Origin: Meishania litoralis
GTDB taxonomy: Bacteria > Bacteroidota > Bacteroidia > Flavobacteriales > Flavobacteriaceae
Length of the DNA stretch: 64,000 nt
Direction: 5' to 3'
NCBI RefSeq assembly: GCF_042611095.1
Contig: NZ_JBHFPV010000001.1
Location: forward strand, 1,736,001-1,800,000
Position numbers and translations under genes: made by a program. The notes under the pieces were generated by a model. The model worked only from the letters and a program-made list of their open reading frames with translations. It searched no databases and had not been told where the DNA came from. Shown one piece after another: positions 25,480 through 34,300 of the stretch; position 1 is the first letter of the stretch; each line of letters opens with the position of its first letter.

Positions 25480-26882
25480 TGAAAAAATTTGTTTTTCATT
25501 TGATATTGGGGTTCCTTAGCTTTGGTTCTATTTCTGCCCAAGATACTTTGGTATTAAAGTTCGATGAATACTTGGGGTATGTCAAAAAGTTTCATCCGAT
25601 TGCCAAGCAGGCCCAATTGACATTGGGTATTGGCCAAGCCAACCTTATGAAGGCCCGTGGCGGTTTCGACCCTAAAGTAGAGATTGATTATGATCGAAAA
25701 GAGTTCAAGGGCACCGAATACTATGATCGTCTAAATGCCACTTTCAAGATTCCGACGTGGTACGGCATCGAGCTTAAAGGAAATTTCCAGCAGAACGAAG
25801 GTGATTTTTTAAATCCGGTGGAGACTGTGCCGTCAGAAGGACTTTACAGCGCGGGAGTTTCGGTTTCACTTGGTCGCGATTCATGGATAAATGGTCGCAT
25901 GGCCACCCTAAAACAGGCCAAACTTTTTCGAGAGCGAACAAAGGCTGATTTTGACCAGCTCGTAAACCAAATCCTCTTTGATGCTTCCTTGGCTTATTTT
26001 GACTGGTTGCGCGCATATAAAGAAACTGAAGTCTATTCTAATTTTCTTGAAAATGCCAAAGTGAGGTTCAGGGGCACCAAGCAAAGGGCCGAAACAGGCG
26101 ATATAGCGGCAATAGATACTGTCGAAGCAAAAATAGCCGTGCAAAACAGGGCCTTGAGCTTAGAACAGGCCAAGGTGCAATTGAGGAATAAATCCCTTGA
26201 ACTTTCCAATTATTTGTGGGTGGGTGATAATATTCCAGTAGAGCTTCGGGCCGATGTCGTGCCCGATATCGATCTCGAAGGCACAATAGATACCACACTG
26301 GAAATACTTGGCAAACCTCTGGATAGTTTTGGCATCGAGGATCATCCAAAGATCAAATCATTGGGCTATAAAATAGATGGTTTACGCGTTGAAAAGAAGT
26401 TGAAGGAAAACCGTTTATTGCCTCGGATCGATCTTGAATACAATTTTCTGACCGAAACTCCAGAATTATTGAATTCTTTTGCTGCCGAACAATATAAGGG
26501 AGGTTTTGTTTTTCAAGTACCCCTCTTCTTGAGAAAGGAAAGGGGAGATCTTAAGTTGGCCAAGTTCAAGCTTCGTGATGCACAATTTGAATTTGATAAT
26601 GCCGAGATCGAAATAAAGAATAAGGTATTGGCCATTTACTATGAACTGAATTCCTTTCAAGTGCAGAATGCATTGATAGATGATATTGTTGCCGATTACG
26701 AGACATTGTTAGCCGCAGAAGAACGAAAATTCAGTTTTGGGGAAAGCTCGCTGTTTTTGATCAACTCGCGCGAGAGCAAGTTGATCGATGCCAGATTAAA
26801 ACAGGTCGAGGTCGAGAACAAATATTACCTGTCGAAGGCAAAATTATTCCAAAGCCTTTCAATAAACCCTAAAAACCTATAA
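25476..26882 (+). CDS. TolC family outer-membrane channel
   Basis: 468 residues with a signal peptide (MMKKFVFHLILGFLSFGSISAQ). Two long helical repeats of the outer-membrane efflux family, with heptad-like segments such as KAKLFQSLSINPKNL at the end. Forms the outer-membrane exit duct of the tripartite exporter. Its ATG overlaps the HlyD stop (ATGA), and it is the last gene of the TetR operon. A hairpin around GGTTTAAACC at 26915-26924 lies in the 99-base gap that follows, without a U-run. Confidence 0.93.
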   Translation: MMKKFVFHLILGFLSFGSISAQDTLVLKFDEYLGYVKKFHPIAKQAQLTLGIGQANLMKARGGFDPKVEIDYDRKEFKGTEYYDRLNATFKIPTWYGIELKGNFQQNEGDFLNPVETVPSEGLYSAGVSVSLGRDSWINGRMATLKQAKLFRERTKADFDQLVNQILFDASLAYFDWLRAYKETEVYSNFLENAKVRFRGTKQRAETGDIAAIDTVEAKIAVQNRALSLEQAKVQLRNKSLELSNYLWVGDNIPVELRADVVPDIDLEGTIDTTLEILGKPLDSFGIEDHPKIKSLGYKIDGLRVEKKLKENRLLPRIDLEYNFLTETPELLNSFAAEQYKGGFVFQVPLFLRKERGDLKLAKFKLRDAQFEFDNAEIEIKNKVLAIYYELNSFQVQNALIDDIVADYETLLAAEERKFSFGESSLFLINSRESKLIDARLKQVEVENKYYLSKAKLFQSLSINPKNL

Positions 26883-26981
26883 CTGTAAGTTTTTAAATGT
26901 TATGTCTACTAATATTGGTTTAAACCCAATTCTAGTACGATCACGTGTCCTTGCTCGGCTTGAAAAAATAAAATTTGAACT

Positions 26982-27608
26982 ATGTCAGAACAATATGTTC
27001 ACCTTAAGAGTACCCAAAAATTGATCGAAGAGGCTCTTCTGAGGGCCATTAAATATGATGAATACCGTAAAATGGTTTCGCAAATGGCACAAGACGGAAG
27101 ATCAACGGGACCAAAACAAACCGAGGCATTGGCGAATTATACCATTCTCAATGATAGACGAATGAAGCGCTTTGATAAGACATTCAAAATAAAACCTGAA
27201 TATGCCGAAAAAATAAAAGGTCATAAACGCAAGGTCATTTGGTTGGTGTTGACCGAGAGCTGGTGTGGCGATGCCGCACCGAGTTTACCCGTTATGAACA
27301 AAATGGCCGAACTGAACCCCAATATCGACTTTAAAGTTGCATTACGTGATGAGAACATTGAGTTGATGGATCGTTTTAGGTATAACGAAACATTGTCGAT
27401 CCCGAAATTGATCATGACGGATAAAACCACTGGAGAAATATTGGGAGACTGGGGCCCCAGGCCAAGTACGGCTACAAAAATGGCGGAAAAAAATAAAAAG
27501 GAGCATGGTAAACTCACTGCTGAGTTCAAAGAAGGGCTACAGGTCTGGTACAACAAGGATAAGGGTCAAAATATTCTTGATGATTTAATAGGCCTTCTCT
27601 TGAAATAG
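26982..27608 (+). CDS. Thioredoxin-fold protein with a single active-site cysteine
   Basis: 208 residues, no signal peptide, so cytosolic. The thioredoxin-like core has IWLVLTESWCGDAAPSLPVMNKMAE, with a lone Cys followed by Gly-Asp-Ala where classic thioredoxins have CGPC, and the cis-Pro loop LSIPKLIM. With one cysteine it cannot perform normal dithiol exchange; roles in monothiol reduction or binding are possible. I know the family as common in Flavobacteriia but without an assigned substrate. The gene overlaps the convergent TonB-like gene by 24 bp. Confidence 0.85.
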   Translation: MSEQYVHLKSTQKLIEEALLRAIKYDEYRKMVSQMAQDGRSTGPKQTEALANYTILNDRRMKRFDKTFKIKPEYAEKIKGHKRKVIWLVLTESWCGDAAPSLPVMNKMAELNPNIDFKVALRDENIELMDRFRYNETLSIPKLIMTDKTTGEILGDWGPRPSTATKMAEKNKKEHGKLTAEFKEGLQVWYNKDKGQNILDDLIGLLLK

Positions 27609-28322
27609 ATAGGTGATCGTTCCTTTTTGGTCAGCTCTATCAGATGACGAACTGAATTTGGCCTTCAGGGCGTACATGATGGCATTATCTACCAAACAGC
27701 CGTTTGAAGTACCCGAACTCTTGGCATTGAAATCGGCGTCAGTGACATTTCCATTGCTATCGACCGTAATGTTGATCACGACTTTACCTCCTTCGATACA
27801 AGTGTATATTGGTGGAGGCAATCTTCGACTGCTTCTGTCGACCAACGAATAGGAAATCGAAGTTTTTCTTTTAGCTAGGTTGTTGGTATACTCTTCTTTT
27901 TGGGCTTCCTTTTCACCCAACATCTGTTTTTTCTCTTCCCTTTTTTTGGCTAGTTCCTTGACCCGCTCGGCATATTCAGAATCGGAAAGCAGATCTGAAG
28001 GGTCATCACTCTCTGCCGCGGCCGCTTTTTCTTCCATCAGTTCTTCCAAGGTTTTCAACGGCTCGGGATTGCCTATGCTTGGTTTTGCCGTTTCATTGAA
28101 GGCCATGTGGCTCTTGATGGGGTCGGCGTTCTGAAGTTCTTCGCGAAGTTTTTCCTCCTCTTTAATAAGTTCTTCAAGGTCTTCCTGCTCCAATACCATT
28201 TCGACCACATATTCATCTTCTTCCTGCTGTTGCCCCAAGTGTATGTTGTAGAGGGCCAATACCATAATGGCCAGCGAAAATGTGGTGATCAAGAACGATA
28301 AATGTTTTCGGTTCAGGTTCAT
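27585..28322 (-). CDS. TonB-like energy transducer
   Basis: 245 residues: a short cytosolic start, one inner-membrane helix (about 10-27), a highly acidic coiled-coil linker (EEDEYVVEMVLEQEDLEELIKEEEKLREE) and a C-terminal TonB-like domain with GGKVVINITVDSNGNVTDADF and a small Cys pair (YTCIEGG, SNGCLVDN). Such proteins pass proton-motive energy to outer-membrane receptors. The linker is acidic, where classic TonB is proline-rich. ExbB/ExbD genes are not adjacent. It lies downstream of truB on the same strand, 65 bp away, and overlaps the thioredoxin-like gene. Confidence 0.82.
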   Translation of the reverse strand: MNLNRKHLSFLITTFSLAIMVLALYNIHLGQQQEEDEYVVEMVLEQEDLEELIKEEEKLREELQNADPIKSHMAFNETAKPSIGNPEPLKTLEELMEEKAAAAESDDPSDLLSDSEYAERVKELAKKREEKKQMLGEKEAQKEEYTNNLAKRKTSISYSLVDRSSRRLPPPIYTCIEGGKVVINITVDSNGNVTDADFNAKSSGTSNGCLVDNAIMYALKAKFSSSSDRADQKGTITYLFQEKAY

Positions 28323-28387
28323 AGTGCAATAACCCCAATTTCTAAAAATTATTTGAATTATTCGTTGAACGGAATAAAACGCCCCGG

Positions 28388-29107
28388 TTATTGTTGTGAA
28401 TCGTTGGTTTTATCGAGTAATCGATTCGCGAACTTATTAGGGTCTTGGGCCTTATCTACGTTAAAATCACCTATTTTGGTTCTTCTAAGGCACGATAAAT
28501 AGCCCCCGCATTCCAAAGATAGCCCCAAATCATGTGCCAAAGACCTGATATAAGTGCCTTTACTGCACACCACCCTGAATTGCACTTCGGGCATGGTGAT
28601 TTTGGTGATTTCGAATGTCGAAATGGTTACTTTTCTTTTTTTTATTTCGACTTCCTTCCCTTCCCGGGCATATTCATAAAGGCGTTTCCCATCTTTCTTA
28701 AGGGCCGAGAATATGGGTGGCGTCTGTTCGATTTCGCCAACGAATCCACTTGCTTTTTCATGGATAAGTTCCTCTGCAATATGATCTGTAGAAAAGGTTT
28801 TGTCCACCTCGGTCTCCATATCGTATGAAGGGGTGGTCGCCCCTAGGGTAATGGTGCCCGTATATTCTTTGGCCTGCCCTTGAAGCTCGTTGATCTTTTT
28901 GGTGAATTTGCCCGTACAGATCAAAAGAAGTCCAGTTGCAAGGGGATCCAACGTACCTGCATGGCCGATTTTTATTTTCTTGAGATCGAATTTTTTACGA
29001 ATGGCCCATTTGATTTTGTTGACCGCCTGAAAAGACGACCACCCTAAGGGCTTGTCAATGAGTAATAGTTGTCCGTTCAGGAAGTCCTCTTCGGTTCTAG
29101 AATCCAT
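28388..29107 (-). CDS. truB: tRNA pseudouridine-55 synthase TruB
   Basis: Makes pseudouridine 55 in the T-loop of tRNAs. 239 residues; the catalytic motif HAGTLDPLATGLL places the nucleophile at Asp54. LLLIDKPLGWSSFQAVNKIK at the start and KGTYIRSLAHDLG later are family hallmarks. The extra C-terminal PUA domain of longer TruB proteins is missing, as is usual in this group. Last of the ftsX-DUF3098-uppP-truB series, 48 bp after uppP. Confidence 0.97.
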   Translation of the reverse strand: MDSRTEEDFLNGQLLLIDKPLGWSSFQAVNKIKWAIRKKFDLKKIKIGHAGTLDPLATGLLLICTGKFTKKINELQGQAKEYTGTITLGATTPSYDMETEVDKTFSTDHIAEELIHEKASGFVGEIEQTPPIFSALKKDGKRLYEYAREGKEVEIKKRKVTISTFEITKITMPEVQFRVVCSKGTYIRSLAHDLGLSLECGGYLSCLRRTKIGDFNVDKAQDPNKFANRLLDKTNDSQQ

Positions 29108-29155
29108 TTTACTTTTGTTCTAAGGCCAAAATCGAATGGGTCGATGAAGGTTCGT

Positions 29156-29950
29156 CTAACCCCAAAAACTAAAGGCGATGGCGATCAAACCCACAATGAC
29201 GCAGTACATCGCAAAATAGGTCAATTTACTTTTTTTGACCAATTGGATCATCCAGGTACAGGCGGCAAGACCAGCGATAAACGCTGCAACGAATCCAGCT
29301 CCCATGGCAACATTGTTCTCGCCGTGAAAGCTCAGTTCGCCGCTCATGATATCTTTTGCGATCTTTCCAAAAATCAAAGGAACGACCATCAAGAACGAAA
29401 ATCTGGCGGCCTTGGTCTTATCAACGCCGAGCAAGACCGAGGTCGAAATCGTGGCCCCACTCCGCGAAATGCCCGGAAGCATGGCTATGGCCTGTGAAAC
29501 CCCCACTATAAGGGCATTTGAATAACTTACCTTTTTATCGGTGTCTTTCGCCTTGTCGGCGAAAAAAAGCAGTATCGCTGTCACGATCAACATGAATCCT
29601 ACAAAACGTATGTTTCCTCCAAAAAAGGCTTCCAATTGTTCCTCAAAAAATAAACCCACGAGAACCGCGGGGATCATCGATATGATAATTTTTAGTGAAA
29701 ATCGGGCCTCTTCGTTCCATTCAAAACTGAGGAGCCCACGAATGATTTCCCAAACATCCTTCCGAAACACGACAAGGGTACTCAATGCTGTCGCGAAATG
29801 AAGCACTACAGTGAACAATAGACTTTCTTCGGGAACAGAGCTATCACCAAGAATTGCTTTGCCCAATTCTAAATGACCACTTGAAGAAACCGGAAGAAAT
29901 TCGGTCAGCCCCTGAATAATGCCCAGGATAATGGCGTCTAGAGTATCCAA
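29156..29950 (-). CDS. uppP: Undecaprenyl-diphosphatase UppP (BacA)
   Basis: Inner-membrane enzyme that removes a phosphate from undecaprenyl diphosphate to recycle the lipid carrier of peptidoglycan and other envelope polymers. 264 residues with eight hydrophobic helices. Both active-site motifs are intact: GLTEFLPVSSSGHLELG near residue 14 and LPGISRSGATIS near 160. Begins 2 bp after the DUF3098 gene, so the two are co-transcribed. Overexpression of such enzymes is known to give bacitracin tolerance. Confidence 0.97.
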   Translation of the reverse strand: MDTLDAIILGIIQGLTEFLPVSSSGHLELGKAILGDSSVPEESLLFTVVLHFATALSTLVVFRKDVWEIIRGLLSFEWNEEARFSLKIIISMIPAVLVGLFFEEQLEAFFGGNIRFVGFMLIVTAILLFFADKAKDTDKKVSYSNALIVGVSQAIAMLPGISRSGATISTSVLLGVDKTKAARFSFLMVVPLIFGKIAKDIMSGELSFHGENNVAMGAGFVAAFIAGLAACTWMIQLVKKSKLTYFAMYCVIVGLIAIAFSFWG

Positions 29951-29952
29951 AA

Positions 29953-30222
29953 TCAGTCTTTGTTCTTATGCGGATTCAACAAAATGGCATAGACTTCGAT
30001 ACCGAGACCAATCAATACCAAGGTCGGCGCCAAACGAATTCTTCGAAAACTGTAGATATCCTCATTGAAGACATTAGGGTCATCGCTACCGCCGCCGCTC
30101 ATCAAAATGAAGCCTAGAACAATAAAGGCGATTCCGATGAACATGAACATATAGTTCTTTTTCTGGAAGATGAATTCTTGCTTAGATGCCTCTATCGTTC
30201 GTTGTTTTTGTTTTTTGCCCAT
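29953..30222 (-). CDS. DUF3098 small membrane protein
   Basis: 89 residues with two membrane helices (about 26-45 and 66-83) joined by a short polar loop containing GGGSDDPNVFNEDIYSFRRIRLAP. I recognise this as DUF3098, found in Bacteroidetes between ftsX and uppP. The constant position suggests a role in division or wall synthesis, but no function is known. Ends 2 bp before uppP. Confidence 0.88.
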   Translation of the reverse strand: MGKKQKQRTIEASKQEFIFQKKNYMFMFIGIAFIVLGFILMSGGGSDDPNVFNEDIYSFRRIRLAPTLVLIGLGIEVYAILLNPHKNKD

Positions 30223-30303
30223 GGTGCAAAGTTAACGAAGTTGCGTAAAAAAGTTTAAAAGTTTATCGTTTTTGTGCGTCGTGTTTGCAATTGAACTTGA
30301 TTT

Positions 30304-31182
30304 TTAATAGTACAGTTCGTCCGTTCTCAGATTTAAAAAACGTTGTGTCGCAAAAAACGTACTGATGAACGAAATCAGCACGCCGAGAACAAATACGGCA
30401 ACGAACAAAATGATCAACATCGATGTATCTTTAAAAAGGTTCAATTCGGGAAAAGAACCGTTTATATAATAAAGCACACCGGCCAATGCCAATAATGCCA
30501 AGAGACTGCCCAGCATGCCCAATTTGATGTTCGTCCAGATAAAGGGCCTGCGAATAAAGGTCTTTGTCGCACCTACCATTTGCATGGTCTTGATGATAAA
30601 ACGTTTTGAATAAATCGACAGGCGGATCGAACTATTGATCAACAAGACGGCGATAAAGGTGAAAATGGCGCTGGCGATCAAGATCCAGAAGCTTATCTTT
30701 TTGACGTTTTCACTCAACAGCCCCACCAAGGGTTTGTCGTAACTCACTTCATCGACATAATTCTTTTTGGATAGTTCGGCCGCGATTTCCTCGATTTTTT
30801 CAAGCGATACGAAATCGGCCTTCAATTGCACATCGATTGAATTTTTCAACGGATTATAGCCTAGAAATTCTATAAAATTCTCCCCGATCTCCTTGCTATG
30901 TTGTTCGGCGGCTTCCTCCTTTGAGACATATGTGGCAGCCTTGGTATATTCGGCCATGGCCAGACTCTTTTGCAACTGGTCGATCTCGACTTCCTTGGCC
31001 GAATCTTTAAGAAAAAGTGAGATGGTAATCTGTTCCTTGAAATGGTCGGCCATCTTTTTGGTGTTCAAGACCAGAAGACCCAAGATTCCCAATAAAAAAA
31101 GTACCAATCCGATACTCAATACCACCGAGAAATACGAAGATATCAGTTTGCGCTTTTGATAACTTTCGAAAGATTTGCTCAT
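30304..31182 (-). CDS. ftsX: Cell division ABC permease FtsX
   Basis: Permease of the FtsEX complex, which controls peptidoglycan hydrolases at the septum. Start ATG 31182 gives MSKSFESYQKRKLISSYFSVV, the usual beginning; the frame extends 20 codons upstream without matching the family. 292 residues: first membrane helix near 22-42, a periplasmic domain of about 120 residues, then three C-terminal helices with the FtsX core IKTMQMVGATKTFIRRPFIW. FtsE is not adjacent, as I recall being usual in Bacteroidetes. It diverges from leuS across 135 bp. Confidence 0.94.
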   Translation of the reverse strand: MSKSFESYQKRKLISSYFSVVLSIGLVLFLLGILGLLVLNTKKMADHFKEQITISLFLKDSAKEVEIDQLQKSLAMAEYTKAATYVSKEEAAEQHSKEIGENFIEFLGYNPLKNSIDVQLKADFVSLEKIEEIAAELSKKNYVDEVSYDKPLVGLLSENVKKISFWILIASAIFTFIAVLLINSSIRLSIYSKRFIIKTMQMVGATKTFIRRPFIWTNIKLGMLGSLLALLALAGVLYYINGSFPELNLFKDTSMLIILFVAVFVLGVLISFISTFFATQRFLNLRTDELYY

Positions 31183-31317
31183 ATCTGGGGAATGAAAGTG
31201 TAAAAGTAGGAAAGTAATTTGATTAAACTTATTTTTGTGCATTAGGTAATGAAAGGATCACGAAGGATGCTCGCACACGGGATTCCGGATGTGGTCATTT
31301 GTTTTTATGGAAGTAAG

Positions 31318-34300
31318 ATGAACTACAATTTCAACGAAATTGAGGCCAAATGGCAAAAATATTGGGCCGAACACCAAACCTTTAAGGCCGAGAACAACTC
31401 GGGGAAGGAAAAATTCTACGTGCTCGATATGTTTCCGTACCCCTCTGGGGCAGGACTTCACGTAGGCCACCCATTGGGTTATATCGCAAGCGATATTTAT
31501 GCCCGCTATAAAAGGCACAAGGGGTTTAATGTGTTGCACCCGCAAGGATACGACTCCTTCGGATTGCCCGCTGAACAGTATGCGATTCAAACGGGCCAAC
31601 ACCCGGCGATTACTACGGAAGAAAATATCAAAACCTATAGAAGGCAGTTAGACCAACTCGGATTTTCCTTTGATTGGAGCCGTGAAGTACGTACCTCGGA
31701 TCCAAAATATTACAAATGGACACAATGGATCTTTATTCAACTGTTCAATTCGTGGTATAACAAAGACACGGACAAGGCAGAAGACATAGAAACCTTGATG
31801 TCAAGATTTGCTGCGGAAGGAAATACCAAGGTCAATGCCGCCTGTGATGAAGATGTTTCCCAGTTTTCGGCAGATGACTGGAATTCTTTTTCAAGCAAGG
31901 AGCAACAAGAAATCTTGCTCAAATACCGATTGACCTATTTGGCCGATACCGAAGTGAATTGGGTTCCGGCCTTGGGTACGGTTCTTGCCAACGACGAAAT
32001 CGTAAACGGGGTTTCCGAACGTGGCGGACACCCCGTTGTACGCAAGAAAATGACGCAGTGGAGCATGCGCATCACGGCCTATGCCCAACGCTTGCTCGAC
32101 GGATTGAACACCATAGATTGGCCACAGCCTTTAAAGGATTCGCAGACGAATTGGATCGGTAGGAGCGAAGGGGCAAGTGTTAATTTTAAGGTCCTCCCCC
32201 TAGCCCCCTCCGAGGGAGGGGGAATTACTCCGCGGTATATTACTGCAGATTCGGATTTATATCCTGTTTTATTGGAACGGGCTAAAGAGATGCGTAAAAA
32301 TCCAACTGCCGCTGAAGATAAACTATGGCAGGCCCTAAGAAGAAAAAATCTTGATGTCCGATTTAGGCGACAGCATCCCATTTACAGATTCATTGTCGAT
32401 TTTGTTTGCCTCGAGAAAGGCCTGATAATAGAAGTTGATGGGAAAATACACGAGTATCAATTAGACAACGATGCCCAGCGCACCCTTGAGTTGGAGCAAA
32501 AAAAAGGATATACGGTTATACGATTCGACAATGACGAGGTACTAAATGATTTGGAAAGAGTGGTTTCAGAAATTGAAGATGTGTTGAACTCCCTCCCCTT
32601 GGGGGAGGGTTGGGGAGGGGATTTTGAAATCGAAGTTTTCACCACCCGCCCAGATACCATTTTCGGGGCCTCTTTCATGACGCTTGCACCTGAACATGAA
32701 CTGGTGCCAAAAATCACCACCCCTGAACAAAAAGCCGAGGTCGAGGCCTATATCGAAGCCACCGCAAAACGTTCTGAGCGGGATCGTATGGCCGATGTTA
32801 AAACGGTTTCCGGTACGTTTACGGGTGCGTATGCCGAACATCCGTTTACCAAAGAACCGGTTCCTATTTGGATCGGCGACTATGTCTTGGCAGGCTACGG
32901 TACGGGAGCGGTGATGTCCGTTCCATGCGGTGATCAGCGCGATTATGATTTTGCCAAACATTTCGGTATTCCGATTCCGAATATTTTCGAGGGCATCGAT
33001 ATTTCTGAGGAAGCTTTTGCCGATAAGGAAAAGACCATTATCGCCAATTCCGATTTTCTAAACGGACTTTCCTATAAAGAAGCTGTTAAGAAAGTGATCG
33101 CCGAATTGGAAAAAATCGGTCAGGGCAAGGGCAAGGTGAATTACCGATTGCGTGATGCCGTTTTTAGTAGACAGCGGTATTGGGGCGAACCCTTTCCGGT
33201 GTATTATGATGAAGAAGGTATGCCGCAAATGTTGGATGAAAAATTTCTGCCGCTAGAACTGCCCGAAGTCGATAAATACTTACCGACGGAAACCGGCGAC
33301 CCGCCGTTGGGCAATGCCAAAAAGTGGCATTGGCTGCAATATGGCGGTGATGGAAAAGTGGTGTCAAAGGAGGAATTTGAAAATTCATCTCCTGAAGGAA
33401 GGTTGGGCGGACCTTTGGAGTTGAACACCATGCCCGGATGGGCCGGCAGTTCGCAATACTTCAACCGCTATATGGATCCGCACAACGATAAGGAAATCTT
33501 CTCGCGGGAAGCCATCGACTATTGGCAAGATGTTGACCTGTATATCGGCGGTAGCGAACATGCCACAGGGCATTTATTGTACAGCCGTTTTTGGCAAAAG
33601 TTTATGTTCGATAAAGGCCTCGTGCCCAAAGCCGAGTTTGCCAAAAAACTGATCAATCAAGGAATGATTACGGGGACGAGTGCCTTTGTTTATAGAATGC
33701 AACAAGACACAATGCTTAAGGATGGCATAGATGTTCTAAAAGCTTTGGATATAAAAAGGAAAGAATATTTTTTGTCGAAAAGTCTAAATGACGATTATAT
33801 CGGCGGAGTATATAATCCGATTTTGGAAAAGGTAAAATCTCAAATTATAGAAGATTATAAAAAAGTGGGTGTTGAAGCCCAATGGTTCGAAGAAGTGCAC
33901 CCCACATCCAACCCAATTCACGCCGATGTATCATTCGTTAATGCATCAGATGAATTAGATATCGAAGCTTTCAAAAATTGGAGACCTGAATATAAAGACG
34001 CTATATTTATTTTAGAAAACGGCGAATTGTACGATTCTAACTCCCTCCCCTTGGGGGAGGGCCGGGGAGGGGTCTTCAGAGTCTCCCGCGAAATCGAAAA
34101 AATGTCCAAATCCAAATACAATGTCGTCAATCCCGATGATATTTGTGAGGAGTACGGGGCCGACAGCCTTCGCATGTACGAAATGTTCCTCGGTCCATTG
34201 GAGCAATCAAAACCTTGGAACACGGCCGGTATCACGGGGGTACATTCTTTTTTGAAAAAATTATGGAGATTATACCACTCCGGTCCGAACGGAGAATTCC

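Larger units (their letters stand above)
32194..32620 (+). mobile_element. Palindrome-bounded DUF559 cassette inserted in leuS
   Basis: A 427-bp block interrupts leuS between GASVNFKV and FEIEVFTTRP, which are adjacent in ordinary LeuRS. It opens with palindromic repeat R1 and closes with R2 in the opposite orientation, like terminal inverted repeats. Between them is a DUF559 domain: LLERAKEMRKNPTAAEDKLW, RFRRQHPIYRFIVDF, LIIEVDGKIH, with candidate PD-(D/E)XK residues Asp361, Glu372, Asp374 and His378 (leuS numbering) all in place. The insert has no start or stop of its own and is read through in the leuS frame. Both host flanks begin ATTTT, a possible short target duplication, but this is too short to trust. 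DUF559 is related to the Vsr nuclease fold. Confidence 0.85.

Noticed and set aside
31249..31317. Upstream extension of leuS to ATG 31249
   Set aside because: MNYNFNEIEAKWQKYW at 31318 is the standard LeuRS start; the extra 23 residues look random.
33660..33915. Extra LeuRS residues between GTSAFVYR and HADVSF, considered as a further insertion
   Set aside because: No palindrome is present, and this connective region varies naturally in length between LeuRS proteins as far as I recall.
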